A stretch of 64,000 nt of DNA from Rugalucina vietnamica (Eukaryota; Mollusca; Bivalvia; Lucinida; Lucinidae): NCBI GenBank assembly GCA_964017185.1, contig OZ024880.1:44281071-44345070 (forward strand), given 5' to 3'. The notes below the pieces were generated by a model. It was not told where the DNA came from, did not search any database, and saw only the letters and a program-made list of their open reading frames with translations. Of this stretch, positions 33,409-45,230 are shown piece after piece. Every line of letters begins with the position of its first letter. Position 1 is the stretch's first letter. A program made the position numbers and the translations under genes.

Positions 33409-33726
33409 TTACGTCGAAGTTTGACATTTACGGCGAAATTTGGTTTTCTCTGCATCAGTGATAGCTGTGAGTGTGAATCTTTGCATAGTAATTGTCATTA
33501 CATACCCTTCCGGCACACTGTGCAGCACACACTTTGTAGCAATTTCACTATAGGCCAAATCCCATCTTGTGTACTGTGAATAATGAGATGCTCTGGTACG
33601 GTATGTCTTAAGTTGGGTGCTGTGTTCAGATTGAGAGACATTGTACCCGAGTGAATCTTGTAAAAGGAAGTTAAGGAAGACCACCCTGTGATCCTCCAGG
33701 TATTGCCACTTGAGTTTGTCCAGCAT
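33409..33726 (-). pseudogene. LINE ORF2 C-terminal tail, minus strand
   Basis: The minus strand encodes LDKLKWQYLEDHRVVFLNF and YRTRASHYSQYTRWDLAYSE. It parallels the plus-strand tail at 26640-26962 (DKLEW.SPEDRKVALL, RSTGASHDSQYTRYTAYSD). Confidence 0.72.
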
Positions 33727-34043
33727 GTCGCCTAGATTTATGGTCTCAAATTGTCAGCGTTTGAGAATGGTTGTAGTCAGATCGAGAGGTTCTTGGGTCT
33801 ATGGTGTCCTTTTCATCTTCCCTTAAGGCTGGTTAATACCCAGCATGCAGTTGCTCTATCCCAACATGACTGAAATAGATAGAAAAAAATGCATTCTGAA
33901 TACACAGCCACCCAATTCAGCCAATAAGTACAGTTCCAGCTGTGGCCTTTAGATAATTAGATGTGATTTTGATAAACAATGCATGTACATAAAACTATTG
34001 AATGTGAAACAAAACATTGATTGAGATACATATGTGCTGGTTG

Positions 34044-34290
34044 TGAGCCATGTCATGAGAAAACCAGACTTTTGCCTATCTGTATGCGAAAGCAAAGACA
34101 CAGATCATCTGTGCAGAAATTGCACATCTGATCAGCACCATTATTTTCCCGCCAATTTATCTTGTTAACTTCGAAATTTCAAGCTTCTAACTTTCTTCAG
34201 ACTTCTGTCTGTCTATGCCCTTTTGTGTCAGCCCGGAACGGAAAACCCTAATAGTGTTTTTTTTTTCTTTTGTCGCAATTTGTGTTATAA
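34044..34290 (+). mobile_element. Hairpin MITE family A, decayed copy before CLASP exon 1
   Basis: TGAGCC left end, 'catgagaaaaccagac', a damaged stem and the 'aatttcaagcttctaac' arm are readable. The right terminus has expanded into a T-rich run and faded. It ends roughly 20-50 bp before the exon 1 splice acceptor. Confidence 0.65.
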
Positions 34291-34311
34291 AATATCTATT
34301 TATTGTTCTAG

Positions 34312-34582
34312 GATTTCTGATACAGCTGTAGACCAAGATTTATCTCACATTCTGTCTGTCTGCTGTTGAGGTCAGTAGAGTAACCTCCCCTGGCCTGTAG
34401 ACATGGCCAGCTGTCTGACAGACTTCCTCACCAACGTCACCACAACAGACACTAGAAAAAGACAAGAATGCTACGAGGGGTTGTCGAACTACCTGAAAGA
34501 TCCGAGGAGTTCGCTGGATTGTGATGATCTCGATGGATTCATTGAAGGGCTATCCCAGTGGGTGGGATGCAGCAATTACAAG
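34312..34582 (+). CDS. CLASP: CLASP coding exon 1 (TOG1 start; coding from 34403)
   Basis: An acceptor ('tattgttctag') opens an exon with 91 nt of 5' UTR and ATG at 34403. It encodes residues 1-60: MASCLTDFLTNVTTTDTRKR, LDGFIEGLSQWVGCSNYK, with donor AAG|GTAGGC in phase 0. The end 'W..SSNYK' and the following exons match vertebrate CLASP1/2 TOG1 in order. CLASPs bind tubulin through TOG domains, track plus ends via EB proteins and promote rescue of growing microtubules. The 5' UTR acceptor implies a further non-coding exon upstream. Confidence 0.9.
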
Positions 34583-35119
34583 GTAGGCTTCTTATAAACC
34601 TTGGTCACGCTGGTTATCCAAAGACAACCAACGCGACTGAGAACAACCAGCAACTGAGAACAACCAATTGATGCAGATGAAATCAATAAGCACCAATAGG
34701 CAATATGGAGTCTATGCCTGTCTGGGAACAACTTCATTCTGATTGATTTCATCCATGTTGGTTGTTCTCAGTCACATTGGTTGTTTGGATAACTAGTGTG
34801 TTAGTAGTGGGTGAAACACTTCTGTAATGTTGACCATGTCCAACACAAATGAATCTGTACAGTCACAGAAGATTGTTACTCTTATATTAGGGCAGTTGGA
34901 GGCAAAACCAAAGTCGATGGATTTGTCATGTATCTGTAACTACTGTAACTATAATGATGCATGATGCAAATAGTATATTGTAGAGCCAAGACAGACAGCT
35001 CATGACAGGGACATATCTAAGGTTTCTGAACAAAGGGTTCAATTTTATCTTGACAAGGGAGTTTGTTTTCTTCCATGTACCTAAATTTCTGAGATTTTCT
35101 TCTTGAATTTAAAGTAATT

Positions 35120-35354
35120 TGAGCCGCCTCGTGGGAAAACCAACAATGTGGTTTCCAAACAGGTCGGACACAAACTGGGCTGTACAAGCACAGAAGCAGG
35201 CTAGAAGCTTGAAAGTTTGGAGTTAAGTAGAGGAGGAATTGTACTATCCGAGTAGCGAAAACACGGCGCTGATCAGCTTCATGGTTACCGCGAAGCTGAT
35301 CTGCGTCTTTGTTTTCGCCTATGCAGATTGTTGGTTTTCCCATGAGGCGGTTCA
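35120..35354 (-). mobile_element. Hairpin MITE family A, copy
   Basis: TGAGCCGCCTCGTGGG start and GGTTCA end, flanked by TT on both sides. Long arm upstream of the stem, so inverse to copy 1. Stem tips cttcatgg / ccgcgaag carry a mismatch. Confidence 0.85.
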
Positions 35355-36914
35355 TTTGGTGTCAGGGGGCTTCAAGCGAACTCTTGAAAACCTCTTTTTA
35401 AATCCCCCACTGCATGATGGAGCATTCTAAGCAAGGTCTACAGCATAAATTGAACTTCAGTATACAAAGTGAAACACCATAATATATTTTGGGAGAAACA
35501 CACTTTGGCTCAACTATTTTAAACCGGAGAGTGACTATATAGCCAACTTTTGCCCAGCGCTACACGGGGTCATGGACTTGTAACTGTATGGTATATGGAG
35601 ATTTATTCAGTGAGCAGTGATAATTGTTTTCAATATTATTCAACTATTGGGGCATTATAGATTTTATAGCCTAATTGTCATCAATATAAACAAGCTTTAG
35701 AATGTTATTATGAAAGGTATCAGTAGTACATGTACCGGTATACATTATAGACTGAATATGAAATGAACATAACTTTATGAGTATGACAGGTGTAGTTATT
35801 AAGTTCGTCTGACACATTTGCAGTAGTTGTGAAAGATTGCTAAAAAAAATCAGTCATATACATTTATAATACTAGTCTAGATTCTATCATCACCACACAG
35901 ACAAAAAAAAAACTTGTTTTATTGGGGTGGGGGTGGAGGATGGGACATAGCAGGGACAATCTCCTGGCACTAAAATCCTGTCAAGTAATGAGTTTGATGT
36001 ACATTTTCATGGTCATTCAATGGGAGATGGAATTAAAAAAAAACCCTGCTACACCATGGCACAAGAGGATAATGCTAATGTCAAAACACTATAGTTAAGC
36101 CCAACTTTAACCCAACTTTTCCCTTCGGTCACAAGAAGGACATGATTTCCAATGCTTGGTGCATTATCATGCAGACATATTGATTACCTCTCTACATGAT
36201 TGTTATCAGACAGACAGCATGGGATGTGACCTGATTGTTAATATGATTACCGAGCTCTTACAATGATATCTGGTTCTGAAATTGTAGTTCTGTATTTGAA
36301 AAATTTTAAGACGACCAATGATCAAACACCTCTCCTCTACATTCTTTTTATAGATTTGGCTATAATTCTTCATCTTCTGTAGAATGAAGAAGAGTACTTG
36401 TTAGTTAAGAGCCTTGGCTGTAGATATATCTGGTTTTTAAAATGGCATAGTTCTGCATTAAAAAAATTCTGTTGGATACCTCGTGAAATTCTAGTGACTT
36501 TGATATTACAAAACAACATTCAGAATGTTCTATTGTGAAGATTTAGTCATTTTATGTCTAATGCTTTTCTCCTTGTTTCCTTGATTCAAAAAGAGCACAA
36601 ATTTGTCAGTTAGTAGTGAAAGAATTTGCACACTTGTGTAAGCAAACTGCATTCAGGAGACTTTCCGAGGGACAGTTTTGTAAAAATAAATGTTGGTTCT
36701 GACATGGAATCAAAATTATCAAACCATTGTCAGATCCTATCTTTTTATTCAGGCCCGATTCATGTGCTATAAGACATCATAGGAGGAGACCTGATTGCAA
36801 AATAAGCTCAGCTAGTTTTATCTCTGGTTGTGAAAATGACATGCTAAGATATAAATTCTAAAAATAGAAACATGTCCACACAATTATTCTTTCTATTATT
36901 TCACCACTTTGGGG

Positions 36915-37155
36915 TTGAAGTGGAGCGGACTGGGGCAGTTGGTAGCACATTAGACTTTGTGCCGAGGGGTCCCTGGTTCGATCCTCGTCAAGGGCAGCGT
37001 CTGTTGTGGCCTTGAGCAAGTCACATATTTCCACAGCTCAGCATGTATCTATGTATTATATTATATGTTCTTAGTTAGTCGCCATTAAAAGCTCTACAGA
37101 GCTTATGTTGATATGTATGCAACTTTAAATAAAGATTATTATCATTATTATATTA
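36915..37155 (+). mobile_element. tRNA-derived SINE with 'aataaagattattatcatt' tail
   Basis: The head has 'ggggcagttggtagcacatt' (A-box-like) and 'ctggttcgatcctcgtc' (B box). It also has 'ccttgagcaagtcacatatt' and a 3' tail of TTA/ATT repeats. The 'ttgagcaag' motif links it to SINE family 2. Confidence 0.75.
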
Positions 37156-37524
37156 TTATTGAAGCCTCTGGGTCTAACCAAGGGCTACTGGTCTGATGCA
37201 TTTAAAGGGATACCCCTGTTCTCTCAACACTGACCCACTGGTTGATTTATCTTGGTAAATGTATAAGTGAAATATTTTTTAACGGACTTAAACATAAATG
37301 AAAGAAGTTCATGAGTTGGGGCTTTATGTCCATAGTCAGTTGTTGAAATGAATTGTAAGGTGATCTTTTTCTGTCTGATTTTGTTATCTGTTATCCCAAA
37401 ATGCAAATTAGAGGAGTTTTAGTAATTACATAGTGGAATCAAAGGCCCTTGTACTCCCTTGCTATACATGTATTGATATTTCTCTGGTCTTTGTTTTGGC
37501 ATTATATGCTTTGTTTGTATTGAG

Positions 37525-37715
37525 GTTTAACGTCCCAGTCAACAATTTTTCAGTCATGTCGGGATGGAACCATTGCTTCCTGGGTTTTAACCAGTACTCT
37601 AGGAAGTTAATGTGTCTTGCTCAAGGACACAGCACAGTGACTCTAGTGGAGATTGAACGAGGACCTCTTGATTTGGAGTCTGACGCTCTACCACTAGGCC
37701 ACAGCGCTCCCTTGC
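37525..37715 (-). mobile_element. tRNA-derived SINE, family 2, copy 1
   Basis: On the minus strand: tRNA-like head ('gctgtggcctagtggtagag'), 'gtccttgagcaagacacatt', 'aacccaggaagcaatggttc' and the 3' motif 'ttgactgggacgttaaacct'. The B box is degenerate. Confidence 0.78.
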
Positions 37716-37847
37716 AAATCAGCTGTTTCTCATGCCATTTATATACAATATTGATCCCTGAATTCTGATATTGTAAATATTAATGCCTTCCCACAGATGT
37801 TGTAATGATGATGTGACCGTGAAACATTGTGCATTGATTATTTGATT

Positions 37848-38072
37848 TCTTCATCAGAAAAGCGGCTTTCTGCCTGTGCGAAAACAAAGACGCAGATCAG
37901 CTGTGCAGTAACTGTAGCTGTGCAGCGCCTTTGTTTTCGCTGCACAGCTAGTACAATCTGTCTTCTTCTTAGATCTGAAACGTCACGCTTCTAGACTTCC
38001 TTTGTAACTGTACAGGCTGGTTTATGCCGGACCTGGTCGGAAACCACGAAGACTGTTTTTCTCATGTCACAT
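37848..38072 (+). mobile_element. Hairpin MITE family A, diverged copy
   Basis: Stem arms 'gcgaaaacaaagacgcagat' / 'gcgcctttgttttcgc' with tips of the ctgtgcag type and the long arm through 'ggacctggtcggaaaccacg'. Terminal repeats are eroded. Confidence 0.75.
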
Positions 38073-38703
38073 TGATGATTTCTTCATGCTGTAGGGTTAT
38101 GAATCTTATTGTTTTGCTGTCACCATTGCTAGAGGTCTGTAATAATGGCGGAGTGATTTACATCATAATGTTGTGATCTTGACAGTGCAGGCTCAAATCA
38201 GAATGCTTTATGATAGACTTTTAATAGTAGATTATTAAAGTTGGATAACTATGAGATTCAGAAAGAATTTAATGAATGAGATTTATCTCTCTTAGTATTG
38301 GTTTAAAAACAATGTATTTGAGATGATGAATCCGTTCTCAAATTGTAGTAAAAATGTAAAATTACATGTACCTTGTTTAAGCAGGAACTCTTACTGTTCA
38401 ATTTAAGTCATCATCACAATGCCACCATATTTCTCTGTAATTTACTTTTTGCTTGTGCGGAGCTTTTCAAAATACATGTAGTATGATGTCATGATATTGA
38501 GTGATTGTCCTTTTGTTTGTACCAGAGGATTTCTTAACTGAAACTGGTTGTTCTGCTTTGCATGTAAATTAAACAGGTATTGTGGACAAGTTTTAGACCT
38601 AAATTATATCATTTGTCTGGGGAAAATTGCGTAAATTCAACATCTACATATCTTGTGTCAAGGTATAACCTGAAAACTTGTGGGAATTTTTCTCCATTAT
38701 ATT

Positions 38704-39131
38704 TGAGCAGTGTCATGAGAAAACCTGCTTCTATAATATGCTCTGGTCCTGATTTAGTTGTTTGGATACCATGCTGCTACATAGTTGGTACTTTATGTCC
38801 ACTGTCAACAGCTAAGGTCATGCCAGGACTGTCAGTTATTCTAGCCACACTGTTCCTGGACAGACCTCCCAGAGACATGTTACCAGTACTTAGTGCACAC
38901 TTCTTTTACCACTAAATGGCTGATTACCTTCTTGAATTAGCAGAAAAGGAAGAGCCGTGACATCAGCGAAGTTTGATCGTGCCTTTGTTTTCTCTACAAG
39001 GACAGTACAATTTCTCTTTTCCCTAAATTGGAAATTTCAAGCTTCTGGCCTTTTTCAGAGACTGAACAGATTGGTTTACGTCAGACCTGGTCGGAAACCC
39101 CCAAAGACCGGTTTTCTCGCATCGCGGCTCA
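38704..39131 (+). mobile_element. Hairpin MITE family A, copy split or rearranged
   Basis: A left end (TGAGCAGTGTCATGAGAAAAC) at 38704 is separated by about 200 bp of unrelated sequence from a stem-right/long-arm/right end at 38945-39131 (...GCGGCTCA). Flanks do not match, so this may be two partial copies. Confidence 0.6.
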
Positions 39132-39756
39132 TATAGGATAATGTCACAACAATGGTTTTAGTACCAGGGGAAGCTCAGCTTCTGTCATTTATGAACTAAA
39201 TAGGATAAAATATTATTGCTACCTGTAATATTTACCTGTATAATATAGAATTATCCTAAATATTAGAAAATATAGGAATTTGAAAAGAGAGAGATGAGAA
39301 TCCCTTATTATTGAACTCATTGTTTTTTATCACACGCTAGTCATAAAATGTTTGGCTTCATGAACATTGTACATTATATTGTAACATTTAAGCATTGCTT
39401 TTTTTTTATCGATTAAATGTATTTGTAAATAAAGTAAAACTTTTGGGTAACTACAGAAAATGAGAATGAACATATTGTATTATTAGTGATGATGGGTTTA
39501 ATATATAAACTTGATTTTTTGCTTGTTTTGGGGGGATATGTTAGTGGTTTGTTTCTGTGGAAAGAGGATATACCACATGTAGTAGTTATAAAACATTTAT
39601 ATTGCTTAAAAAAGAAAATATAAAAGATGATGAAGGACAATGATTTTCCGGTTCCATCCCTAGATAGCAGACATAGTCGGTCAATACGAGGTTCCGTGTT
39701 TACTATCAGGAAAACATTGATTTAGTCTGTGAACTAGGTGGCTGCAGGATAGCAAT

Positions 39757-39993
39757 AGAGCTGCATCATGAGAAAACCGGAAATTAGCCTATGTGAAAAC
39801 AAAGACGCAGATCAGCTGTGCAGTAACTGCACAGCTGATCAGCGCCTTTGTTTTCGCTACACGGATAGTACAATTCCTCTCCTACTTAAATTCAAAATTT
39901 TAAGTTTCTAATTATTTTCAGTGACTTCACAGGCTGGTTTGTGTCAGACGTGGTCGGAAACCCCGAAGCCCGGTTTTCTCGCGTCGTGGCTCA
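39757..39993 (+). mobile_element. Hairpin MITE family A, copy
   Basis: Ends AGAGCTGCATCATGAG...GTGGCTCA flanked by AT on both sides. Perfect stem of the alternative type (ctgtgcag / ctgcacag). Confidence 0.85.
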
Positions 39994-40236
39994 ATAAGTA
40001 GCAGCATAGTTATGTCACCTTTGGAGATTGATTCTGCAATGCTTTGGATTGTTATTAGTTAGGTGTTGATTGGATTTCATCCTGTATTCATTCCATATGT
40101 GACATGTATAGTTGACATAGCATTCGTAATTCTCACACGTGACCTGTAAAGGATTAGGATAATGCAATTTATTGGATATTGATCAGTCTGTGCATGTTGA
40201 CACATTTACTAAAAGTGTGTGACTATGGTAATCATA

Positions 40237-40455
40237 TGAGCTGTTTCATTAGAAAATGGCTTTATGCATATATATGTGAAAAACAAATCCGCAGATCACC
40301 TCTGCAGTTGTTGGTCCGCACCTTTGTTTTGCTTCGTAGATAATACAATCCTTCTACTTTCTAAACCCGAAATTTGAAGCCGCTAACCATGTATATATAT
40401 ATATAGGCGGGTTTGACATTGTGTTTAGTGACAGGTTTTCTCATGACTTTGCTCA
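40237..40455 (+). mobile_element. Hairpin MITE family A, decayed copy
   Basis: TGAGCTGTTTCATTAG start and 'tcatgactttgctca' end. Stem and long arm only partly recognisable. Confidence 0.6.
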
Positions 40456-40564
40456 TCAAGCTTTAAGGGGTCGTCACACCTATGCGAAAGTCCCTCGACA
40501 TAGACTTGCGCAGACTTGCGTGTTATTGCGAAAATGTATTTTTGTTAATTTGATTTATTGTTTT

Positions 40565-40655
40565 ACATTCCTTTCAACAGCTAACGTCCCGACATGACCA
40601 TAGCTTTTGACTGGGACTTAAAGCAATAAATTAAACAAACAAAAACTTTTTTTCG
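40565..40655 (+). repeat. SINE family 2 3'-end fragment
   Basis: 'aacgtcccgacatgaccata' and 'tttgactgggacttaaagca' followed by 'aaacaaacaaaa' match the family 2 3' region, here partly palindromic. Confidence 0.5.
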
Positions 40656-41003
40656 CAATTAAACGCAAGTCTGCGTTGAGAGATTTTCGCTTGTGTGTGA
40701 CGAGGCCTTTAAGACTGGGCATTTAGAATTGGTTACAATAATATCACAAAGTTTGGCTGTAGATAGTGCAATTTTTAAGTATCTGAATTTTGCACACCTG
40801 TATGGCTACAAATAGGATCTGCAAATTTTTATCATGCAGATTTTCCGGAACTTCCTTGAATCTGAACATGCTTACACATCTGTTTAACAAGAAGTTGTTT
40901 CATACATGACTGATCAGGAAACAGTTAATTTTATATTACAATGTTTTTGATCAGGTTTTATTTCATCTCTTTTGTCTCGAGGAAAGTGAAACCCACAGGC
41001 AAA

Positions 41004-41207
41004 TGAGCCTTCATGTGGGAAAACCAACAATGTGTTTTCCAGGTCTGACACAAACCGAGCTGAGGATGAGTAAGGGCTGGGAAGATGTAGTGTACAATCC
41101 ATGTAGCAAAAACAAAGGCGCTGATCAGCTTCACAGTTACTGTGAAGCTGATCTGCGTCTTTGTTTCCGCATGTTGCAGATTGCTGGTTTTCTGGTGTGG
41201 CGGCTCA
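41004..41207 (-). mobile_element. Hairpin MITE family A, copy
   Basis: TGAGCCTTCATGTGGG...GCGGCTCA flanked by AA on both sides. Stem tips cttcacag / ctgtgaag are perfectly paired but differ from other copies. Confidence 0.85.
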
Positions 41208-42007
41208 AATTATTAAGTAATAATCATAGTTTTTGACAGTGATTTAATTGATGACTGGGGACTCTTTGACATTGATATAGAAGGACACACAAACTTGGTA
41301 TTTTGAATGTTTTGGAAGATATTTTTCTTAGATCTCCATAAAAGTGTTTGTTGTGAAAACTCTTTAAAATTGCCCTAGAGAGTCTTCTCAAATTGTAGGA
41401 CTTTATAAGTGATGCATAATAATTATTATTCCATAAATTCTTATCAAATTTAGATCTTATCTGCCTCTCTGTGCTAATATGGATCACTTTGAAGCATATA
41501 TTGCTCAATGAAAACGAAAGAAAGTGTGTACTGTTTAATCAAAAACAAAAAAAGTTTTGTTGACATTCGAAAAATGTGTTATTTATGCATATGCACTTCC
41601 AAAAGTGCATGTTAGACCAGTTAGTGAATATAAACAATCTGGAATACATTTGGAGTGTCAAAAATAAAATGTGCAATAAATGCATGTTAAGAAGATTAGA
41701 ATAAACAGAGAATAAAGGACCAGAATTTAGTATGAAGGATTACTGAGCGAGAATGTGCAATAACAGCACTTTACAAAATGTATGACAGACAGATAGTGGA
41801 TAAACAATCTTCAATGCATTCTAAGTACCGAGGATCATTGACGACGGATAGTACGAGAAAGGATAAAGTTAAAACTGTAGAGGAAACCATCATAACAGAT
41901 GCTGTTCTTAAACATATTCTGGTAAACCTGTTTTGCTTGAATGAGTATTATTTAGTCCAGCTTGTGATCCAGAACTTGAATAAAACACTTCCTAGAAGCT
42001 ATCTAAT

Positions 42008-42330
42008 GCACTAGTCATTTGTAACCCCCCCCCCCTCACCCCCACACCGGCCGGGGGGGATAGCGGGGACTTTGACTTTTGTTCCAGCAAATCCCTGCTA
42101 AAAGCCTCACCCTGCGGGGTCTGCTCGTTGGTAAAACCACTGCTGTTTTCCCCCGCAGCCCGCTATCTTTTCATTTCATGGCCCTTTTTGCCTATATAAA
42201 GCAAACCCCGGGTATTTCCCCCGCACTGCCATGGCAAAACTTTGGTCAAAGCCCTGCTCATTTCCACGGCTATGACCCGCCCTCCCCCGGGCCTGGGTTG
42301 GGGGGTAGTGTGGTTACAAAAGACTAGTGC
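42008..42330. mobile_element. C/G-rich TIR element, copy 1
   Basis: GCACTAGTCATTTGTAACC on the left and the complement of GCACTAGTCTTTTGTAACC on the right. The interior has long C runs and G runs (C10, G8). Flanks CTAAT / CTAAC agree at four of five bases. Confidence 0.78.
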
Positions 42331-42608
42331 CTAACTCCATGTGTCAGACTGTCACTCACCCAAGTGATCTATTTTTGCAGGATAAGCATATGAAAACCAA
42401 TCTGTTAATTGATCCAGAGGGGTAAAGGTGACCAGGTTTTGTCGTGTCCACAGTTTAACAAGATATGAATTTTGTGACAGTATGATGTTGTTGAAGTTGA
42501 AACCCCATGGAGAAAATTTTTTGAATCTATGCCTGGTTTTGCACATGATTGTCCTTGTGTTGTTTTTAACCTAGAAATATGTCAACCCATATTTCCAGTA
42601 ATTCCAAA

Positions 42609-42844
42609 TGAGCCGCTGCATAAGATAACCAACAATCAGCATATGCGAAAACAAAGGCGCAGACCAGCTTCGGGGTAACCGCGAAGCTGATCAGCGCCTT
42701 TGTTTTCGCTTCATGGATAGTAGAATCCCTCTTCTTCCTTCATCAGAAATTTCAAGCTTCTAGCTCTTTTCTGTGACTGTACAGATTGATTTGTGTCGGG
42801 CCTGTTTGGAAACCACATTGTTGGTTTTCCCACGAGGCGGCTCA
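42609..42844 (+). mobile_element. Hairpin MITE family A, copy
   Basis: TGAGCCGCTGCATAAG...GGCGGCTCA flanked by AA on both sides. Stem tips cttcgggg / ccgcgaag. It ends 76 bp before CLASP exon 2. Confidence 0.87.
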
Positions 42845-42920
42845 AATGATTATCTTTCATAGCAGAATATTGCTGTCTTCTTTCTGGGTTCTTTAATAAA
42901 GAATTGTCTATATTTTTCAG

Positions 42921-42999
42921 ATTTCTGTCAATGGCCTAGAGATTCTATGTTTGATGGTTGATCGCATGGGAGAGGACTTCAAACCTCATGTCAATACAG
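42921..42999 (+). CDS. CLASP: CLASP coding exon 2
   Basis: Acceptor 'atatttttcag', 79 nt, entered in phase 0 and left in phase 1 at ACA G|GTATAA. It encodes residues 61-86, ISVNGLEILCLMVDRMGEDF plus KPHVNT, matching the TOG1 helices that in vertebrates read near 'GMDILSALVTRL'. Confidence 0.9.
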
Positions 43000-43037
43000 G
43001 TATAATTTTAGTGGTGTCAGTGCTAATCTGAGATTCA

Positions 43038-43197
43038 GAAGTGAGACCATCGCCCCCCTCCCCCTGGGGTTGGGTGGGTGTGGTTGTCTCCTTGAGCAAG
43101 ACACTTTAACTCTCTATAGAAGAAATTAATATCCAGGAAGCAGTGGCTTTTTCCTGACATGACTGAAAAAATGTTGACTGGCATGTTAAGGTAAAAG
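43038..43197 (-). mobile_element. SINE family 2, copy 2 (partial)
   Basis: Minus strand shows 'ccttgagcaag'-like sequence ('tctccttgagcaagacactt' on plus with reversed order of parts) and 'cctgacatgactgaaaaaat' plus 'ttgactggcatgtta'. The head is missing. Mixed orientation suggests rearrangement. Confidence 0.45.
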
Positions 43198-43440
43198 TAG
43201 GCAATGATCAGGAAATGGCGCAATCAGAAAGAAATTCTCACTCCAAATACGGAGGTGGAAAAAAAAACTAAATTAACAATTAGGTACTTATACTAAGAAA
43301 ACATATAGTAAGCCGAGTTAGCAGCTATTTTCCCAATAGGCGGCCACTCAGTTACCTAACTAAAAATATGAAAATGCACATAAGGCGCAAACAGCACAAA
43401 AATTCAACACCAAAACATAAAACATGTTAAACCTAAATAC
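43190..43440. repeat. TIR element C, left half without the nested hairpin copy
   Basis: 'gtaggcaatgatcaggaaat', 'gcgcaatcagaaagaaattc' and 'caataggcggccactcagtt' parallel 8325-8770 in the same order. Confidence 0.72.
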
Positions 43441-43613
43441 AGCTTAAGCTAGTTCATCAAAAATTAAAAAAAAAGAATCTTTATATAATAGAGATCAATA
43501 AATTTATTTGAAATCACCAAAAGTTGAAACTGTTCAAAATGTTGTCTTTGAGTCTGTGAACTGAGTTAGATTATCACATTTCTAATTTAAAAGAAATTTT
43601 TTTGTATCTTCAG

Positions 43614-43657
43614 TTTTACCTACATGCGTCGACAGACTTGGTGATGCCAAAGAGCAG
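43614..43657 (+). CDS. CLASP: CLASP coding exon 3
   Basis: 44 nt between 'gtatcttcag' and CAG|GTAAGG. It encodes residues 87-101, VLPTCVDRLGDAKEQ, almost identical in pattern to vertebrate CLASP (VLPxxxDRLGDAKDxV). Phase 1 in, phase 0 out. Confidence 0.92.
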
Positions 43658-43755
43658 GTAAGGTCATTGTTAAAGGTCAAGGTCAATTGATTGTTGTGAA
43701 GTCTATTGTTGGTTGAAATTGATGAATGCTGTTGGAGTTCAAAAATACATGAATA

Positions 43756-43932
43756 TGAACCTGTGCATGAGAAAAGCAATAATTTGGGTTTCCGACCAGG
43801 TCTGACACAAACCAGGCTAAACAGTCACAGCATAAAGCTAGAAGCTTGAAACTTTGGATATAAGTAGAAGATGAATAGTACTATCTGTGTGGTGAAAACA
43901 AAGGCGCTGATCAGCTGTGCGAAGAAGGCTCA
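43756..43932 (-). mobile_element. Hairpin MITE family A, one-armed deletion copy
   Basis: Long arm and one stem arm are present, the other stem arm is absent. Both outer ends and the flanking TA (43754-43755, 43933-43934) are intact. Confidence 0.78.
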
Positions 43933-43948
43933 TATGTAACTTGATAAA

Positions 43949-44161
43949 TGAGCTGCATCATGAGAAAACCAACAATGCGGTTTCCTAAAAGGTCCGACAC
44001 AAACTGAGCTGTACATGCACAGAAGCTGGCTAGAGGCTGGAAATTTTGGATTTAGTAAGTATCGGAATTGTACTATCGGTGTAGCTAAAAACAAAGGCGC
44101 TGCTGGTCTGCACCTATGTTTTCGCATATGCAGAATGTTGGTTTTCTCATGACGCGGCTCA
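43949..44161 (-). mobile_element. Hairpin MITE family A, copy
   Basis: TGAGCTGCATCATGAG...GCGGCTCA flanked by AA on both sides. Part of one stem arm is deleted. Confidence 0.8.
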
Positions 44162-44798
44162 AATAGTGAAATCTGGTGTCTTCATTGTATAACAGGGTTT
44201 GCACAGGCTTGAAAATAAAGGGCAGACTTGAAAAGTCCTTGAAAACAAAATTTGCCTTGATCGGTGCTTGGAAACTGAGCATAGACCTTGAAAAGTACTT
44301 GATTTTCACCTTAATTTGTGCTCCAGACAGCTGCCAGACAGCTGGAAACAATCTTAAAGTGATATTTTGACTTTTCGAAGCAAAATCGGCTCACTTTAAG
44401 CAATAGCAGACTTGCGACAGCATTATAAACACGCTTAGTGCGACAGTCAAGGAGGACACTGTTTTGGACCGAAATGACCCGAAATTGTATATCTGGGTTG
44501 CTTCCCTTGTGTGTACTGGTTTACGATCGATTGCATCAGTTTACTGCCATTGACGTGAATAACAATTTCCAGACTATACAAACCAAATGGCGTAGAAAAA
44601 ATGTTTTCAGAGCCTGAATTAACTTTGAGCCTTTATTTTATCTATATGGGAAAGTGTATCTTTAAACGCGAGAGGCCAAGTCGGTATCCATGGGTAAAGC
44701 AAACGGACAGTAAGTTTAAGACGCACTGTCACGTATGTAATTTGGATGAAGTACCAGACTTTGATTCACAGACTGCTAATGAATTATGAATAACAGTG

Positions 44799-45230
44799 CA
44801 AGAATTCACGAATATGTGAAAAAAATTATCCAACTAGTCCTTGAAAATCTGAAAACTTGTCCTTGAAAAGTCCTTGAATTTTACTCGTCCTTGCCTGTAT
44901 GAACCCTGTATAAGCGGTTTGATCAGGTTCTGCCCTGTTTGCTGAAGCATTGGGAACACTGATCCATTTTAAATGAGCAGCCACATGTGAAAACCAACAA
45001 TTTGCATATGCGAAAACAAAGACGCAGATCAGCTTCGCTGTAACTGCGAAACTGATCAGCGCCTTTGTTTTCGCTGTACGGATAGTACAATCTCTTTTCT
45101 TCTTAAATCCAAAATTTCAAGCTTCTAGCCTTCTCCTGTGACTGTACAGTCAGGTAAATGTCCGAACTGGTCGGAGACAAAAATTGTCGGTTTTCTCACG
45201 CTTAGGCTCAAATCTTGTTTTTTGGCTGGA
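44799..45230. repeat. 432-bp tandem duplication, unit 1
   Basis: 'caagaattcacgaatatgtg' through 'tgttttttggctgga' is repeated head to tail at 45231-45662, apparently without a difference. Confidence 0.9.
44974..45210 (+). mobile_element. Hairpin MITE family A, copy (in unit 1)
   Basis: TGAGCAGCCACATGTG...TAGGCTCA flanked by AA on both sides. Stem tips cttcgctg / ctgcgaaa. Confidence 0.83.

Larger units (their letters stand above)
34583..42920 (+). other. CLASP intron 1 (8.3 kb)
   Basis: No other gene seen. It is crowded with hairpin family A copies, SINE fragments and a C-rich TIR element, listed separately. 35355-36900 contains nothing recognised. Confidence 0.8.

Noticed and set aside
38580..38915. 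111-codon ORF in CLASP intron 1
   Set aside because: No recognisable domain, no splice signals in frame, and it includes a hairpin A left end.
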